The position numbers and the translations under genes were made by a program. This document shows, in pieces, positions 44,478 through 53,164 of a DNA stretch of 64,000 nucleotides. Within the stretch, counting starts at the first letter, position 1; each line of letters starts with the position of its first letter. The notes below the pieces were generated by a model. That model was not told where the DNA came from. It worked only from the letters and a program-made list of their open reading frames with translations, and did not search any database. Source of the DNA: Salinigranum marinum. Lineage in GTDB: Archaea; Halobacteriota; Halobacteria; Halobacteriales; Haloferacaceae. Where the stretch lies: NCBI RefSeq assembly GCF_024228675.1, contig NZ_CP100461.1:1922001-1986000 (forward strand), given 5' to 3'.

Positions 44478-45109
44478 CCGAAGTTCTCGATCTTCGCCTC
44501 ACCCACGTACCCCACCGCGTCGAGCGCGTCGCGAGCGCGGTCGACGAAATCGGCGAAGCCGTAGACGAACACCTGGTCGTCGTCACCCGAGAGCGCGTCG
44601 CGGAGGTGTACCGTGAGATCGGCGTCGGCGTCGTCCATGACGACGGTGGCACCGACGGCGGCGAGTTCTTCCAGCCGCGTGACGTGTGCGGGGGCGTCGT
44701 CGAGGTAGACGACGGCCGCCTCGTTGCCCTCGGCGAGCGCGCGTTCGCCGATTCCGACCGCGGGGCCGACGCCCGGCCCGCCCGCGAGCACGACGACGCG
44801 CGACTCGCCCTCGTAGTGGTCGGAACCGAACGGCCCTTGCATGTCGAGTTCGTCGCCGGGTTCGAGTCCGGTGAGCGAACGGGCGAAGGGACCGCTCTCC
44901 TCGCTGACGCCGACGGTGATCTCGAAGCTCCCCTCGACGTCGGGCGACGAGAGCGTGTAGAAGCGGCCGTACTCCTCGCCGTCGATCTCGCCGGAGAGTT
45001 TCACGAACTGGCCGGGCATGGCGTGGAACTCCGCGGGCGTCTCGAACTCGATGGCGACGGTATCCGGCCCCGCGTCGTGAACAGAGACGACGGCGACTGT
45101 CGCGTTCAT
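44474..45109 (-). CDS. Ferredoxin-NADP reductase-like FAD oxidoreductase
   Basis: A 211-residue protein of the ferredoxin-reductase fold. The FAD-binding part has GRFYTLSSPD (RxYTLSS motif) and the NAD(P) part has VVLAGGPGVGPAVGIGERAL. It lacks any iron-sulfur domain. ATG 45109 gives the usual family start MNATVAVVSVHDAGPDT. It is divergent from korA (176 bp between starts), so transfer of electrons between ferredoxin from KorAB and NAD(P) is an attractive but unproven link. Confidence 0.83.
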   Translation of the reverse strand: MNATVAVVSVHDAGPDTVAIEFETPAEFHAMPGQFVKLSGEIDGEEYGRFYTLSSPDVEGSFEITVGVSEESGPFARSLTGLEPGDELDMQGPFGSDHYEGESRVVVLAGGPGVGPAVGIGERALAEGNEAAVVYLDDAPAHVTRLEELAAVGATVVMDDADADLTVHLRDALSGDDDQVFVYGFADFVDRARDALDAVGYVGEAKIENFG

Positions 45110-45285
45110 ACAGGGCGTCCGGCCGCGCCGGGCAAAAGCGCCTCGTTCGATCGACGACGCACCAGTCACAGTACGTTCACTCATGACACGGATCGCTCGA
45201 ATCACCGACCGAGACCGGTTCTTCACGGTCCTGCATGCCCCCTTTCAGAAGGCTTTTCATGAGGCGCTGGGTAGCAAAATCCAGC

Positions 45286-47043
45286 ATGCCTGCGGACTTC
45301 AACTGGGCCATCGGCGGCGAGGCTGGCGATGGCATCGACTCCACGGGGAAGATCTTCGCCCAGGCACTCTCACGGGCTGGACGACACGTCTTCACCTCGA
45401 AGGACTTCGCGTCGCGTATCCGGGGCGGGTACACGGCGTACAAGGTCAGGACTGGCGTCGATCCGGTGCAGAGTGTGGTCGACAGATTGGACGTACTCAT
45501 CGCGCTCACGCCGCGGACCATCGACGAGAACCTCGACGAACTGCACGAGGGCTCGGTGATCGTCTACGACGGCGAACGAACCACGATGCAGGACGTCGAG
45601 ATCCCCGAGGGGATGATCGGGCTGGACGTCCCCCTCAAGGGGCTCGCCGAGGAGGCCGGCGGCGCGATCATGCGCAACGTCGTGGCGCTGGGCGCGGCGT
45701 GTGCAGTCGCCGACTTCCCCATCGAGAACCTCGACTCCGCCCTCCAGAAGCGCTTCGGCGGCAAGGGACAGGCCATCGTCGACAACAACAAGGAGGCCGC
45801 GCGGAAGGGCAAGGAGTACGTCGAAGACGAGTACGACCACGACTTCGACTACGACCTCGAGACCACCGACAACGACTACGTCCTCCTGAACGGCGACGAG
45901 GCGATCGGGATGGGGGCGATCGCCGCCGGCTGTCGCTTCTACTCGGGGTACCCCATCACGCCCGCGACGGACGTGATGGAGTATCTCACCGGCCGGATCG
46001 AACAGTACGGCGGCCACGTCGTCCAGGCGGAGGACGAACTCTCCGCGATCAACATGGCGCTCGGGGCGGCGCGGGCCGGCGCGCGGTCGATGACCGCGAC
46101 CTCGGGGCCGGGGATCGACCTGATGGCCGAGACTTTCGGTTTAGTCGCGACGAGCGAGACGCCGCTCGTCATCTGCGACGTGATGCGCTCGGGGCCGTCG
46201 ACGGGGATGCCCACGAAGCAGGAGCAGGGCGACCTCAACATGGCGCTCTACGGCGGCCACGGCGAGATCCCCCGGTTCGTCCTCGCCCCGACGTCGGTCT
46301 CGGAGTGTTTCTGGAAGACCGTCGAGGCGTTCAACCTCGCCGAACAGTACAACACCCCCGTATATCTCCTCTCGGACCTGGCGCTCGCGGTCACGGAACA
46401 GACGTTCCCGCCCGAGGCGTTCGACATGGACGCCGTCGAGATCGATCGGGGCAAGCTCGTCGACGAGGACACGATCGGAGAGTGGCAGAACGAGAAGGGA
46501 CAGTTCCGCGCCCACGCGCTCACCGACGACGGCATCAGCCCGCGGGCGGCCCCCGGCACCACCGGTGGCGCACACATGTCCACCGGCTTAGAGCACGACG
46601 AACTCGGCCGCCGGACCGAGGACACCGGAATGCGCGTCGAGCAGGTGGACAAGCGCAACCGGAAGGTCGAGACCGCGCGGGAGACCGAGGACTGGTCCCC
46701 CCGTGAGTTCGGCGACCCCGACTCGTCGAACCTCGTGATCTCGTGGGGATCGAACGAGGGTGCGATGGAGGAGGCCATCGCGCTCCTCGACGACGAGGGG
46801 ATCGACGTGCGGTTCCTCTCGGTGCCGTATCTGTTCCCGCGGCCGGACCTCTCCGAGGACGTCGCGGCCGCGGAGAACGTCCTGGTGATCGAGTGCAACG
46901 CCAACGGGCAGTTCGCGGACCTCATCGAACACGACACGCTGACACGCGTCGACCGCCTCAACAAGTACGACGGCGTTCGGTTCAAGGCGGACGAACTCGC
47001 CGAGGAAATCAAGACGGCCCTCTCGACGGAGGTCAAAGCATGA
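45286..47043 (+). CDS. korA: 2-oxoacid:ferredoxin oxidoreductase alpha subunit KorA
   Basis: A 585-residue gamma-alpha fusion. Residues 1-190 are the gamma-type domain (NWAIGGEAGDGIDSTGKIFA), and residues about 205-580 the alpha domain with YSGYPITPATDVMEYL, SGPGIDLMAETFGLVATSE and DVMRSGPSTGMPTKQEQGDL. It oxidises 2-oxoglutarate or a related 2-oxoacid to acyl-CoA with ferredoxin as acceptor. ATG 45286 is preferred over 45235 because it starts at the conserved strand. It overlaps korB by 4 bp. Confidence 0.93.
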   Translation: MPADFNWAIGGEAGDGIDSTGKIFAQALSRAGRHVFTSKDFASRIRGGYTAYKVRTGVDPVQSVVDRLDVLIALTPRTIDENLDELHEGSVIVYDGERTTMQDVEIPEGMIGLDVPLKGLAEEAGGAIMRNVVALGAACAVADFPIENLDSALQKRFGGKGQAIVDNNKEAARKGKEYVEDEYDHDFDYDLETTDNDYVLLNGDEAIGMGAIAAGCRFYSGYPITPATDVMEYLTGRIEQYGGHVVQAEDELSAINMALGAARAGARSMTATSGPGIDLMAETFGLVATSETPLVICDVMRSGPSTGMPTKQEQGDLNMALYGGHGEIPRFVLAPTSVSECFWKTVEAFNLAEQYNTPVYLLSDLALAVTEQTFPPEAFDMDAVEIDRGKLVDEDTIGEWQNEKGQFRAHALTDDGISPRAAPGTTGGAHMSTGLEHDELGRRTEDTGMRVEQVDKRNRKVETARETEDWSPREFGDPDSSNLVISWGSNEGAMEEAIALLDDEGIDVRFLSVPYLFPRPDLSEDVAAAENVLVIECNANGQFADLIEHDTLTRVDRLNKYDGVRFKADELAEEIKTALSTEVKA

Positions 47044-47903
47044 GCTCAGACGTTCGATTCACGGACTTCAAATCAGACAAGCAGCCGACGTGGTGTCCCG
47101 GATGCGGCGACTTCGGGACGATGAACGGGATGATGAAAGCGCTCGCGGAGACGGGCAACCACCCCGACGACACGTTCATCGTCGCGGGCATCGGCTGCTC
47201 GGGGAAGATCGGGACGTACATGCACTCGTACGCCATCCACGGCGTCCACGGACGGGCCCTGCCCGTGGGGACGGGCGTCAAACTCGCCAACCCCGACCTC
47301 GAAGTGATGGTCGCCGGCGGCGACGGCGACGGCTACTCGATCGGTGCGGGCCACTTCATCCACGCCGTCCGCCGGAACGTCGACATGTCGTACATCGTGA
47401 TGGACAACCGCATCTACGGGCTGACGAAGGGGCAGGCCTCGCCGACCTCCCGGGAGGACTTCGAGACGTCGACGACGCCCGAGGGGCCGCAGCAGCCACC
47501 GGTCAACCCCCTCGCGCTCGCGCTCGCCGCCGGCGGGACGTTCATCGCCCAGTCCTTTTCCACCGACGCACAGCGGCACGCCGCACTCGTCCAGCAGGCG
47601 ATCGAACACGACGGCTTCGGCTTCGTCAACGTCTTCTCACCCTGCGTGACGTTCAACGACGTCGACACCTACGACTACTTCCGCGACAACCTGGTCGACC
47701 TCGCCGAGACCGACCATGACCCCCAGGATCGAGACCAGGCCAAGGAGAAGATCCTCGACGCCTCGAAGGAGTACATGGGGATCCTCTACCAGGACGAGAA
47801 CTCGGTGCCGTACGGCGAGAAACACGGACTCTCCGCGAACATGTCAGAGATTCCGTCGGGCGCGCCCGACGGCGCGATGGATCTCGTCCGCGAGTTCTAC
47901 TGA
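47040..47903 (+). CDS. korB: 2-oxoacid:ferredoxin oxidoreductase beta subunit KorB
   Basis: A 287-residue thiamine-diphosphate-binding subunit. It has TWCPGCGDFGTMNGMMKALA (iron-sulfur cysteines), IGCSGKIGTYMHSYAIHGVH and the TPP/Mg motif VMVAGGDGDGYSIGAGHF with MDNRIYGLTKGQASPTS. Together with KorA it forms the ferredoxin-dependent 2-oxoacid dehydrogenase that haloarchaea use in place of NAD-linked complexes. The length is normal. Confidence 0.95.
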   Translation: MSSDVRFTDFKSDKQPTWCPGCGDFGTMNGMMKALAETGNHPDDTFIVAGIGCSGKIGTYMHSYAIHGVHGRALPVGTGVKLANPDLEVMVAGGDGDGYSIGAGHFIHAVRRNVDMSYIVMDNRIYGLTKGQASPTSREDFETSTTPEGPQQPPVNPLALALAAGGTFIAQSFSTDAQRHAALVQQAIEHDGFGFVNVFSPCVTFNDVDTYDYFRDNLVDLAETDHDPQDRDQAKEKILDASKEYMGILYQDENSVPYGEKHGLSANMSEIPSGAPDGAMDLVREFY

Positions 47904-48026
47904 GCGGACGACACGGTCGCTCCCCCGAATCGCCGCTGTCGCGGCCCGGCGGGGCTCACGACGGACGACCGAAGGCTCCCCCGTAACGATCCCAACGGAT
48001 AAGTTGGGCGTGTCGCATCGGGACGT

Positions 48027-48260
48027 ATGGCGAACTGGTCCCCGCCGTCGATCCCCCGGCGTTGGCTCGCCGCGGCAGCGGCGCTCTCCTTGCTCGTCCT
48101 CGCGTACGCCGTTCTCGTCCTCGGACAGCTCCTGCTGGGCGTCCTGCCCACGCTCTTGCTCGGCGTTCTGTACGTCCTGTGGCGGTTCCTCGCAGCCGTG
48201 GAGGCAATCGCCGACGCCCAACAGCGGCTGGCCGACCAGCGGGAACGGGAGCGGGAGTGA
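48027..48260 (+). CDS. Small two-helix membrane protein, unknown
   Basis: A 77-residue protein: a short N-terminus with two Arg, a long hydrophobic segment of about 40 residues (LLVLAYAVLVLGQLLLGVLP and following), then a charged amphipathic helix (VEAIADAQQRLADQRERERE). No family recognised. The helical charged tail may form a coiled coil. It has a separate position after korB, probably its own transcript. Confidence 0.6.
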   Translation: MANWSPPSIPRRWLAAAAALSLLVLAYAVLVLGQLLLGVLPTLLLGVLYVLWRFLAAVEAIADAQQRLADQRERERE

Positions 48261-48295
48261 ACGCGACGTGGACGCGCCACCGGGTCGAACGGCTC

Positions 48296-49081
48296 TCACC
48301 CGGCCGTAACGACGGCTTCGTGTTCGATCGCCTCCATCAGCGCCGCGATCGTCTCGCCCTCGTCCATCGCGTCGCCGTGGACACCGAGCGCGACGACGAC
48401 GTCCTCGCCGTGTTCGACGGCCATCAGGTGGACGGAGAGGGTCCGTTCCCCGCCCAGGGTGGCGGACGCCGACGACGGAGGAGTCCCCGCCATCGTCGAC
48501 GTCTCAGCCGGCTCGACCCGAACCGATGCGGAGTACGTGACGACCTCGACCGACTGGCCGAGCACGGTTCGGTTCTGGACGCCGGTCTCGCGGAGGCGTG
48601 CGACGTCGGTCACGTTCGCACCCAGCGTACCGGTGGCACCGGTGGCGTTGTCGACCTCTGTGACGACGTCGAACAGCCGGGCGACGAGTTCGCGGTTCGT
48701 GAGGTGAGCGAACGGGTTGACCGACTGGCCTTCGACCCGTCGGTTGGGCGAACTCACGACGAGGAGTGCGGCCGTGTCGTTCCCGCCCGCGTCGGTCCCG
48801 ACCGTGCGCGAGTAGCCCGAAACCCAGACGTACACCGTCAGGTCGCGCGTGACCGGCCCGACCCCGACGGGGTACGTGAGTGGCACCTCGGTGGTATTGC
48901 CGTGGACGTAGCCGACGGGCGTGAAGGCCGTCTGTGGGATCGTCGCCGGTGCCGATCGGACCTCGGCCAGGGTGCCCGTACAGCCGGCGACGACGACGGC
49001 GAGCACGACGAGGAGATGCAGATACTGCACGATCCTCTCAGTACGCCGTCCGAGAACATCACCGTTGCTGCCGTGTGACAC
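48296..49081 (-). CDS. DUF6517-like lipoprotein
   Basis: A 261-residue exported protein. Basic N-terminus, hydrophobic segment LHLLVVLAVVVAGC with lipobox Cys34, then a beta-rich domain (AFTPVGYVHGNTTEVPLTYP, VTRDLTVYVWVSGYSRTVGT, SPNRRVEGQSVNPFAHLTNR). It resembles haloarchaeal DUF6517 lipoproteins. The GTG at 49081 gives a signal peptide with a charged start; a later GTG at 49030 would leave it without charge. Function unknown, on the outer face of the membrane. Confidence 0.7.
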   Translation of the reverse strand: MSHGSNGDVLGRRTERIVQYLHLLVVLAVVVAGCTGTLAEVRSAPATIPQTAFTPVGYVHGNTTEVPLTYPVGVGPVTRDLTVYVWVSGYSRTVGTDAGGNDTAALLVVSSPNRRVEGQSVNPFAHLTNRELVARLFDVVTEVDNATGATGTLGANVTDVARLRETGVQNRTVLGQSVEVVTYSASVRVEPAETSTMAGTPPSSASATLGGERTLSVHLMAVEHGEDVVVALGVHGDAMDEGETIAALMEAIEHEAVVTAG

Positions 49082-49185
49082 GCGGTGACGCTCCCGTCCG
49101 GGGGACCGGGGAGAAGGGGGCCGTGTGCCGGTTCTTCGCCGCCCCGATCGGACGAGACACCGGGCACCCCCGACAACCGCCCCAC

Positions 49186-49371
49186 TCAGTCGACGGGCAC
49201 GACCTGGAGACGGAACCGGGCCTCGCAGTCGAGACAGCCAGCGTCCTCGCGTTCGATGAGTTCGGTGAGTAACACTTCGCCGAACTCACAGTTCGGACAG
49301 TCGTAGACGAGCGAGTCGCCGGCGATGCGGTGTGCGACGGCGTTCGTGTTCTCGGTGGTGAGTTCGACCAT
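49186..49371 (-). CDS. 61-residue CPxC zinc-finger protein, resembles DUF7837
   Basis: Two cysteine pairs, DCPNCEFGE and GCLDCEARF, 21 residues apart, form a single zinc ribbon in a protein of 61 residues. The start ATG is the complement of 49369-49371. This resembles small haloarchaeal zinc proteins named DUF7837. Its target is not known. It is followed by the DUF6517-like gene on the same strand after 104 bp. Confidence 0.75.
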   Translation of the reverse strand: MVELTTENTNAVAHRIAGDSLVYDCPNCEFGEVLLTELIEREDAGCLDCEARFRLQVVPVD

Positions 49372-49438
49372 GTACGTCCACCATGTGTCTTGCTATCACC
49401 GGACGCAATAGCTCTGTCGCCGATCGAGAGCCGGCCCG

Positions 49439-50671
49439 TCAGTTCAGGTACCGCTCTTTCACCAGTCGCTTGACGAGCGAGGCGTCGTCGAGGCGCAACA
49501 GTTTCAACAGCGCCAGGAGATCGCCGTTGTTGGCGTCGTTTAGCGTCCCCTCGTCGGCGCTGTTCAGGTCCCGCATCAGGGTGTCGTAGCGTTCGTTGGG
49601 GGCGAGATACAGCAGTTCGGTCATCATGAGCCGCGTGCGCATCTTCGGGGCGACATCGGTGTGCCAGAGGTGGTCGTACAGGGCCATCTGCTCCGCCGAG
49701 GTGTCTTGATCGTGCGGCGTGAGACAGTTGTCGACGGTGATCGCCGCGGCCCGCGCCGACTTCATTCCCTTGTGGATTCCCTCCCCCCAGAGGGGGTCGA
49801 TCGTCGGCACGGTGTCGCCGATAGCGATGAAGCGGTCCGTGCTCAGGCCGGTCGGCATCTGGATGTGTGCGGAACCGCGGTGCTGTTTGCCTTCGAGCTT
49901 CCGCGCGTCCGCAAAGCGGGGGTCCTCGTCGAGCCACCGCGTCAGGTAGCCGTCGATGGTGAAGCCGTCGGCGGCGAACTCCCGGTGGCTGTCGTTCTGG
50001 ATGTAACACAGCCCGACCTTCGCCGTGTCCTCGCCCGTGTGGAAGATCCACGAGTAGCCGCCCGGCGCGATGCGGTGGTCGAGTCGGAGCATCATCGCGT
50101 CGTGGAGGTCGGCGTAGTCGGGGTGGTCCATCTCGATCCCTTCGAGTTCGTACTCGATCCCGATCGCCTGCTGTTCGCGCTGGAGGTCGACGACGTCAAG
50201 TTCGCGCGCGAGCGGTGCGCTCGGCCCGGTCGCGTCGACGACCACGTCCGCGTACACCTCTTCGGAGCCGTTGTAGCTGACGCCGACGACCTCGCCGTCG
50301 TCGACGATCGGCCCGGAGACGCGCGCGTCGAACCAGTACTCGGCACCCTCTGCCTGGCCGTCCTCGACGAGGAAGCGCTTGAAATCGGCGAACTCCAGGA
50401 CCGCGCCCGTCTGCCGGCGGGTGTACGAGTGATTCGGCGACTCCAAGACGATGCTGTCGGTGAACTGCATGACGACATCGTTGGGGATGTTGAACGACGC
50501 CAGCATCGACGGGAACGTCCCACCAGTCGACTTGTTGCTCCCCCGTGGGAACTCGTCTTCTGCCTCGGTTTCGAGAACGAGCACGTCGTAGTCCCTCGTG
50601 GCGAGATCGCGTGCGCACTGTGCCCCCGCCGGGCCGGCTCCGGCGATCACCACGTCGAAACGCTCGTCCAT
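49439..50671 (-). CDS. Geranylgeranyl reductase family protein (archaeal lipid saturation)
   Basis: A 410-residue flavoprotein with the FAD dinucleotide motif DVVIAGAGPAGAQCARDLAT, the PxxSNKSTGGTF segment, APGGYSWIFHTGEDTAKVGL and the late FAD motif RFIAIGDTVPTIDPLWGEGI. It closely fits the haloarchaeal enzymes annotated as digeranylgeranylglycerophospholipid reductase, which hydrogenate the isoprenoid chains of membrane lipids. A 7-bp-stem hairpin directly precedes its start codon. Confidence 0.9.
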   Translation of the reverse strand: MDERFDVVIAGAGPAGAQCARDLATRDYDVLVLETEAEDEFPRGSNKSTGGTFPSMLASFNIPNDVVMQFTDSIVLESPNHSYTRRQTGAVLEFADFKRFLVEDGQAEGAEYWFDARVSGPIVDDGEVVGVSYNGSEEVYADVVVDATGPSAPLARELDVVDLQREQQAIGIEYELEGIEMDHPDYADLHDAMMLRLDHRIAPGGYSWIFHTGEDTAKVGLCYIQNDSHREFAADGFTIDGYLTRWLDEDPRFADARKLEGKQHRGSAHIQMPTGLSTDRFIAIGDTVPTIDPLWGEGIHKGMKSARAAAITVDNCLTPHDQDTSAEQMALYDHLWHTDVAPKMRTRLMMTELLYLAPNERYDTLMRDLNSADEGTLNDANNGDLLALLKLLRLDDASLVKRLVKERYLN

Positions 50672-50675
50672 ACGT

Positions 50676-50693
50676 GTGGGAGATGCCTCCCAC
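50676..50693. repeat. Perfect hairpin just upstream of the geranylgeranyl reductase start
   Basis: GTGGGAG-ATGC-CTCCCAC gives a 7-bp stem with a 4-nt loop, beginning 5 bp before the start codon on the minus strand. If transcribed it would sequester the ribosome entry region; if the gene is leaderless it would lie in the initiation region. Confidence 0.45.
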
Positions 50694-50789
50694 TAATCAG
50701 TGTTCCTGAACTCCCTCGTCATAGACTCGACCGGGCACCGTCGACCGCTTTCACAACCCATTTCACCGCGCTCGCCCGCCTCTTCATTG

Positions 50790-51605
50790 ATGAACGATAC
50801 CGCCGCTCCGATCACAAACGGCATGCCGATGCTCGGGCTCGGAACGTGGCAGAACACCGATCCAGTTGAGTGCCGGACCGCGGTCCGCGAGGCGCTGGAG
50901 ACGGGCTACCGCCACGTCGACACCGCCCAGGCGTACGACAACGAACACGAGGTCGGCGAGGGGATCGCTGCCGCGGACGTCGCTCGTGAGGACGTCTTCT
51001 TGGCGACGAAGCTGTGGACCTCGAACCTCGCGTACGACGACGTGCTCGCGACCACCGACGAGTCGCTCGATCGCCTCGGCGTCGACCACCTCGACCTCCT
51101 GTACGTCCACTGGCCCACGGGCGAGTACGACCCCGAGGAGACGCTCGCCGCGTTCGACGAACTGCACGGGGGGCAGATCGACCGCGTCGGCGTCTCGAAC
51201 TTCGAGCCACGCCAGCTCGAGGAGGCCATCGACGTGCTCGACGCTCCCGTCTTCGCCAACCAGATCGAACTCCACCCCCTGTTGCCCCAGGAGGAACTCC
51301 GCGCGGTCTGCGCCGAACACGACGTCGACGTGGTGGCGTACTCGCCGCTGGCCCGCGGGGCGGTGTTCGACGTCCCCCTGCTCCAGGAGTTGGCCGACGA
51401 CTACGACACCAGCCCCGCCGGCGTCTCGCTCGCGTGGCTCCGCGCGAAGGGCGTCACCGCCATCCCGAAGGCGACCTCGACCGCGCACATCCGCGACAAC
51501 TGGGCGTCGCTCTCCGTCGACCTCGACGACGCCGACGTCGCCCGCATCGACGCCCTGGAGCGAGAAGACCGCCGCGTCGACCCCGACTGGGCACCCTGGA
51601 ACTGA
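50790..51605 (+). CDS. Aldo/keto reductase
   Basis: A 271-residue TIM-barrel NADPH-dependent oxidoreductase. The catalytic tetrad can be seen: Asp and Tyr in VDTAQAYDNEHEVGEG, Lys in FLATKLWTSN, His in LLYVHWPTGEYD. The coenzyme region IPKATSTAHIRDN near residue 225 is typical. ATG 50790 is chosen; the upstream frame is not protein-like. It may reduce aldehydes such as methylglyoxal, but substrate range is broad in this family. Confidence 0.9.
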   Translation: MNDTAAPITNGMPMLGLGTWQNTDPVECRTAVREALETGYRHVDTAQAYDNEHEVGEGIAAADVAREDVFLATKLWTSNLAYDDVLATTDESLDRLGVDHLDLLYVHWPTGEYDPEETLAAFDELHGGQIDRVGVSNFEPRQLEEAIDVLDAPVFANQIELHPLLPQEELRAVCAEHDVDVVAYSPLARGAVFDVPLLQELADDYDTSPAGVSLAWLRAKGVTAIPKATSTAHIRDNWASLSVDLDDADVARIDALEREDRRVDPDWAPWN

Positions 51606-51698
51606 GCGCCGACGCGAACCACGGCGACCCGGCCGCTGTACTCGGATCCCGGTGCCGGACTCCGTAACGGATTTGTTCGGTCCGTCCCGAGTCCGGGT

Positions 51699-51893
51699 AT
51701 GGAGTTCGACCTCGCCAAGACCGTGCTGGTTTTCGCCGCGCTCGTCGCCGTCGGGACCGCCGCCCTCGTCGGAGCCCCGATTCCCATGACGTCGAGCACG
51801 ATCCTCATGATGGTGACCCCGTCGATGATCGTCTTCGGCGCGATCTGTCTCGCACTCGGCGTCAAACACGGCGAGTACCGCACGGCGCGGTAA
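51699..51893 (+). CDS. DUF7333-like small membrane protein
   Basis: A 64-residue protein with two transmembrane segments (about 7-27 and 37-56) and the ending LGVKHGEYRTAR. It resembles haloarchaeal DUF7333 proteins (MEFDL start, MVTPSMIVFG). Function unknown. Its stop is 18 bp from the convergent DUF373 gene. Confidence 0.7.
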   Translation: MEFDLAKTVLVFAALVAVGTAALVGAPIPMTSSTILMMVTPSMIVFGAICLALGVKHGEYRTAR

Positions 51894-51911
51894 CTGACCC
51901 CGACACCGCGT

Positions 51912-53042
51912 TCACGCGTCTTCTTGTCCACCGGTCTCGACCACGTCGTCCAACTGGTCGTCCGTCACGCTGACCGCGACCCGGACGCCGACGAGCGAGA
52001 CGACGATGCCGACGACGATGAAAAGCGCCAGCCGCTGGGTCGCGGTGAGGACGAGCCGATCGAGCAGGACGAGGTTGGGGAGGACGCCCTCGCGTTCGAG
52101 GAAGTAGCCCGAGAAGCCACGGACGACGAGCCCGAGCGCGACCACCCCGAACGGGAGGTTGAGATACGGCGTCCGGATCCCCTCGGCGCTGATGAGTTCG
52201 TCGAGGAGCCGGCCGGTCGAGGCGGTGAGCGCCGCGAGAGCGAGCCACGGGACCGCGGCGTAGGTGAACTGCATCGTCGGCAAGAGCGCCGTCTCCCCCA
52301 CCGGGGCGTCGGAGACGGCGAGCGCACCGAGGAACACCCCGACGAGCGCGAGCCCCGCCGCCACGACGTACGTCACGACCGACACCTGCCCGGAGTACAT
52401 CGCCGCGCGGGCCCGGTCGGGGAGATTCGCGAGGAGTTCGTCGACGGCGAGGCCCTTGTAGAGCAAGACCGCACCGAGCAGCGACGCCAGGCCGGCCACC
52501 GCGATCGTGGGCGAGAACTGACTCAAGAGCACGGGGAGGAGCAACAGCCCGATCCCCACCGGCACGAGGAGCGTCGTCCGCAGTTCCTCGTCGGCAAGGA
52601 ACTGCTTCAGGAGGTAGTACGTCGACTCGAGGTCGTGCGCCTGCCGGACGACGACGCGATCGACCGCGTCGACGGGGAGCCGTGACTCGACGACGGGGAC
52701 GAGCCGTTCGTCCTGCACGCTGTCGATGACGATCACCGCCGAGTCGGCGTCGTATTCCTCGACTAGCCGATCGAGTTGGGCGGCGACGGAGCGGTCCGCA
52801 CCGACGATGGAGTCCCCGCCGCCCGCGACGACCGCGACGATCGCCTCGTCGTCGTCGTCGCGGAGTTCACGGGCGACGCGCAGGGTTTCGAGCAGACAGT
52901 TGACGCTCGAGTCCTCGGGGTCCGCGAGGCCGACCTCCGTGACCAGTGACTGGACGGCCTCCCAGCCGACCACCGGCATCGTGAGTCCCGTCTTCCGACC
53001 GATGTCGTTGGTTCGGTCGACACAGAGGACGAGCGTCGTCAC
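51912..53042 (-). CDS. DUF373-family membrane protein
   Basis: A 376-residue protein. Residues 1-150 form a soluble Rossmann-like domain starting VTTLVLCVDRTNDIGRKTGL, with VAVVAGGGDSIVGADRSVAA and SAVIVIDSVQDERLVPVVES. Residues 165-365 hold six to seven membrane helices. This is the archaeal DUF373 layout. The GTG at 53042 matches the family's usual start TTLVLCVDR; the longer frame to 53126 is not conserved-looking. Function unknown. Confidence 0.8.
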   Translation of the reverse strand: MTTLVLCVDRTNDIGRKTGLTMPVVGWEAVQSLVTEVGLADPEDSSVNCLLETLRVARELRDDDDEAIVAVVAGGGDSIVGADRSVAAQLDRLVEEYDADSAVIVIDSVQDERLVPVVESRLPVDAVDRVVVRQAHDLESTYYLLKQFLADEELRTTLLVPVGIGLLLLPVLLSQFSPTIAVAGLASLLGAVLLYKGLAVDELLANLPDRARAAMYSGQVSVVTYVVAAGLALVGVFLGALAVSDAPVGETALLPTMQFTYAAVPWLALAALTASTGRLLDELISAEGIRTPYLNLPFGVVALGLVVRGFSGYFLEREGVLPNLVLLDRLVLTATQRLALFIVVGIVVSLVGVRVAVSVTDDQLDDVVETGGQEDA

Positions 53043-53164
53043 AGGGAGGGTGACGCGTGGGGCGACTAAAACAGTCCCGGTCACGTACATCGGTCGTGAC
53101 TGTCGACCGCGGCTGAGTGTCGGCACTGGTCCGCGGTCGGCCGACGCGGCGTAACGAGCCGCGA

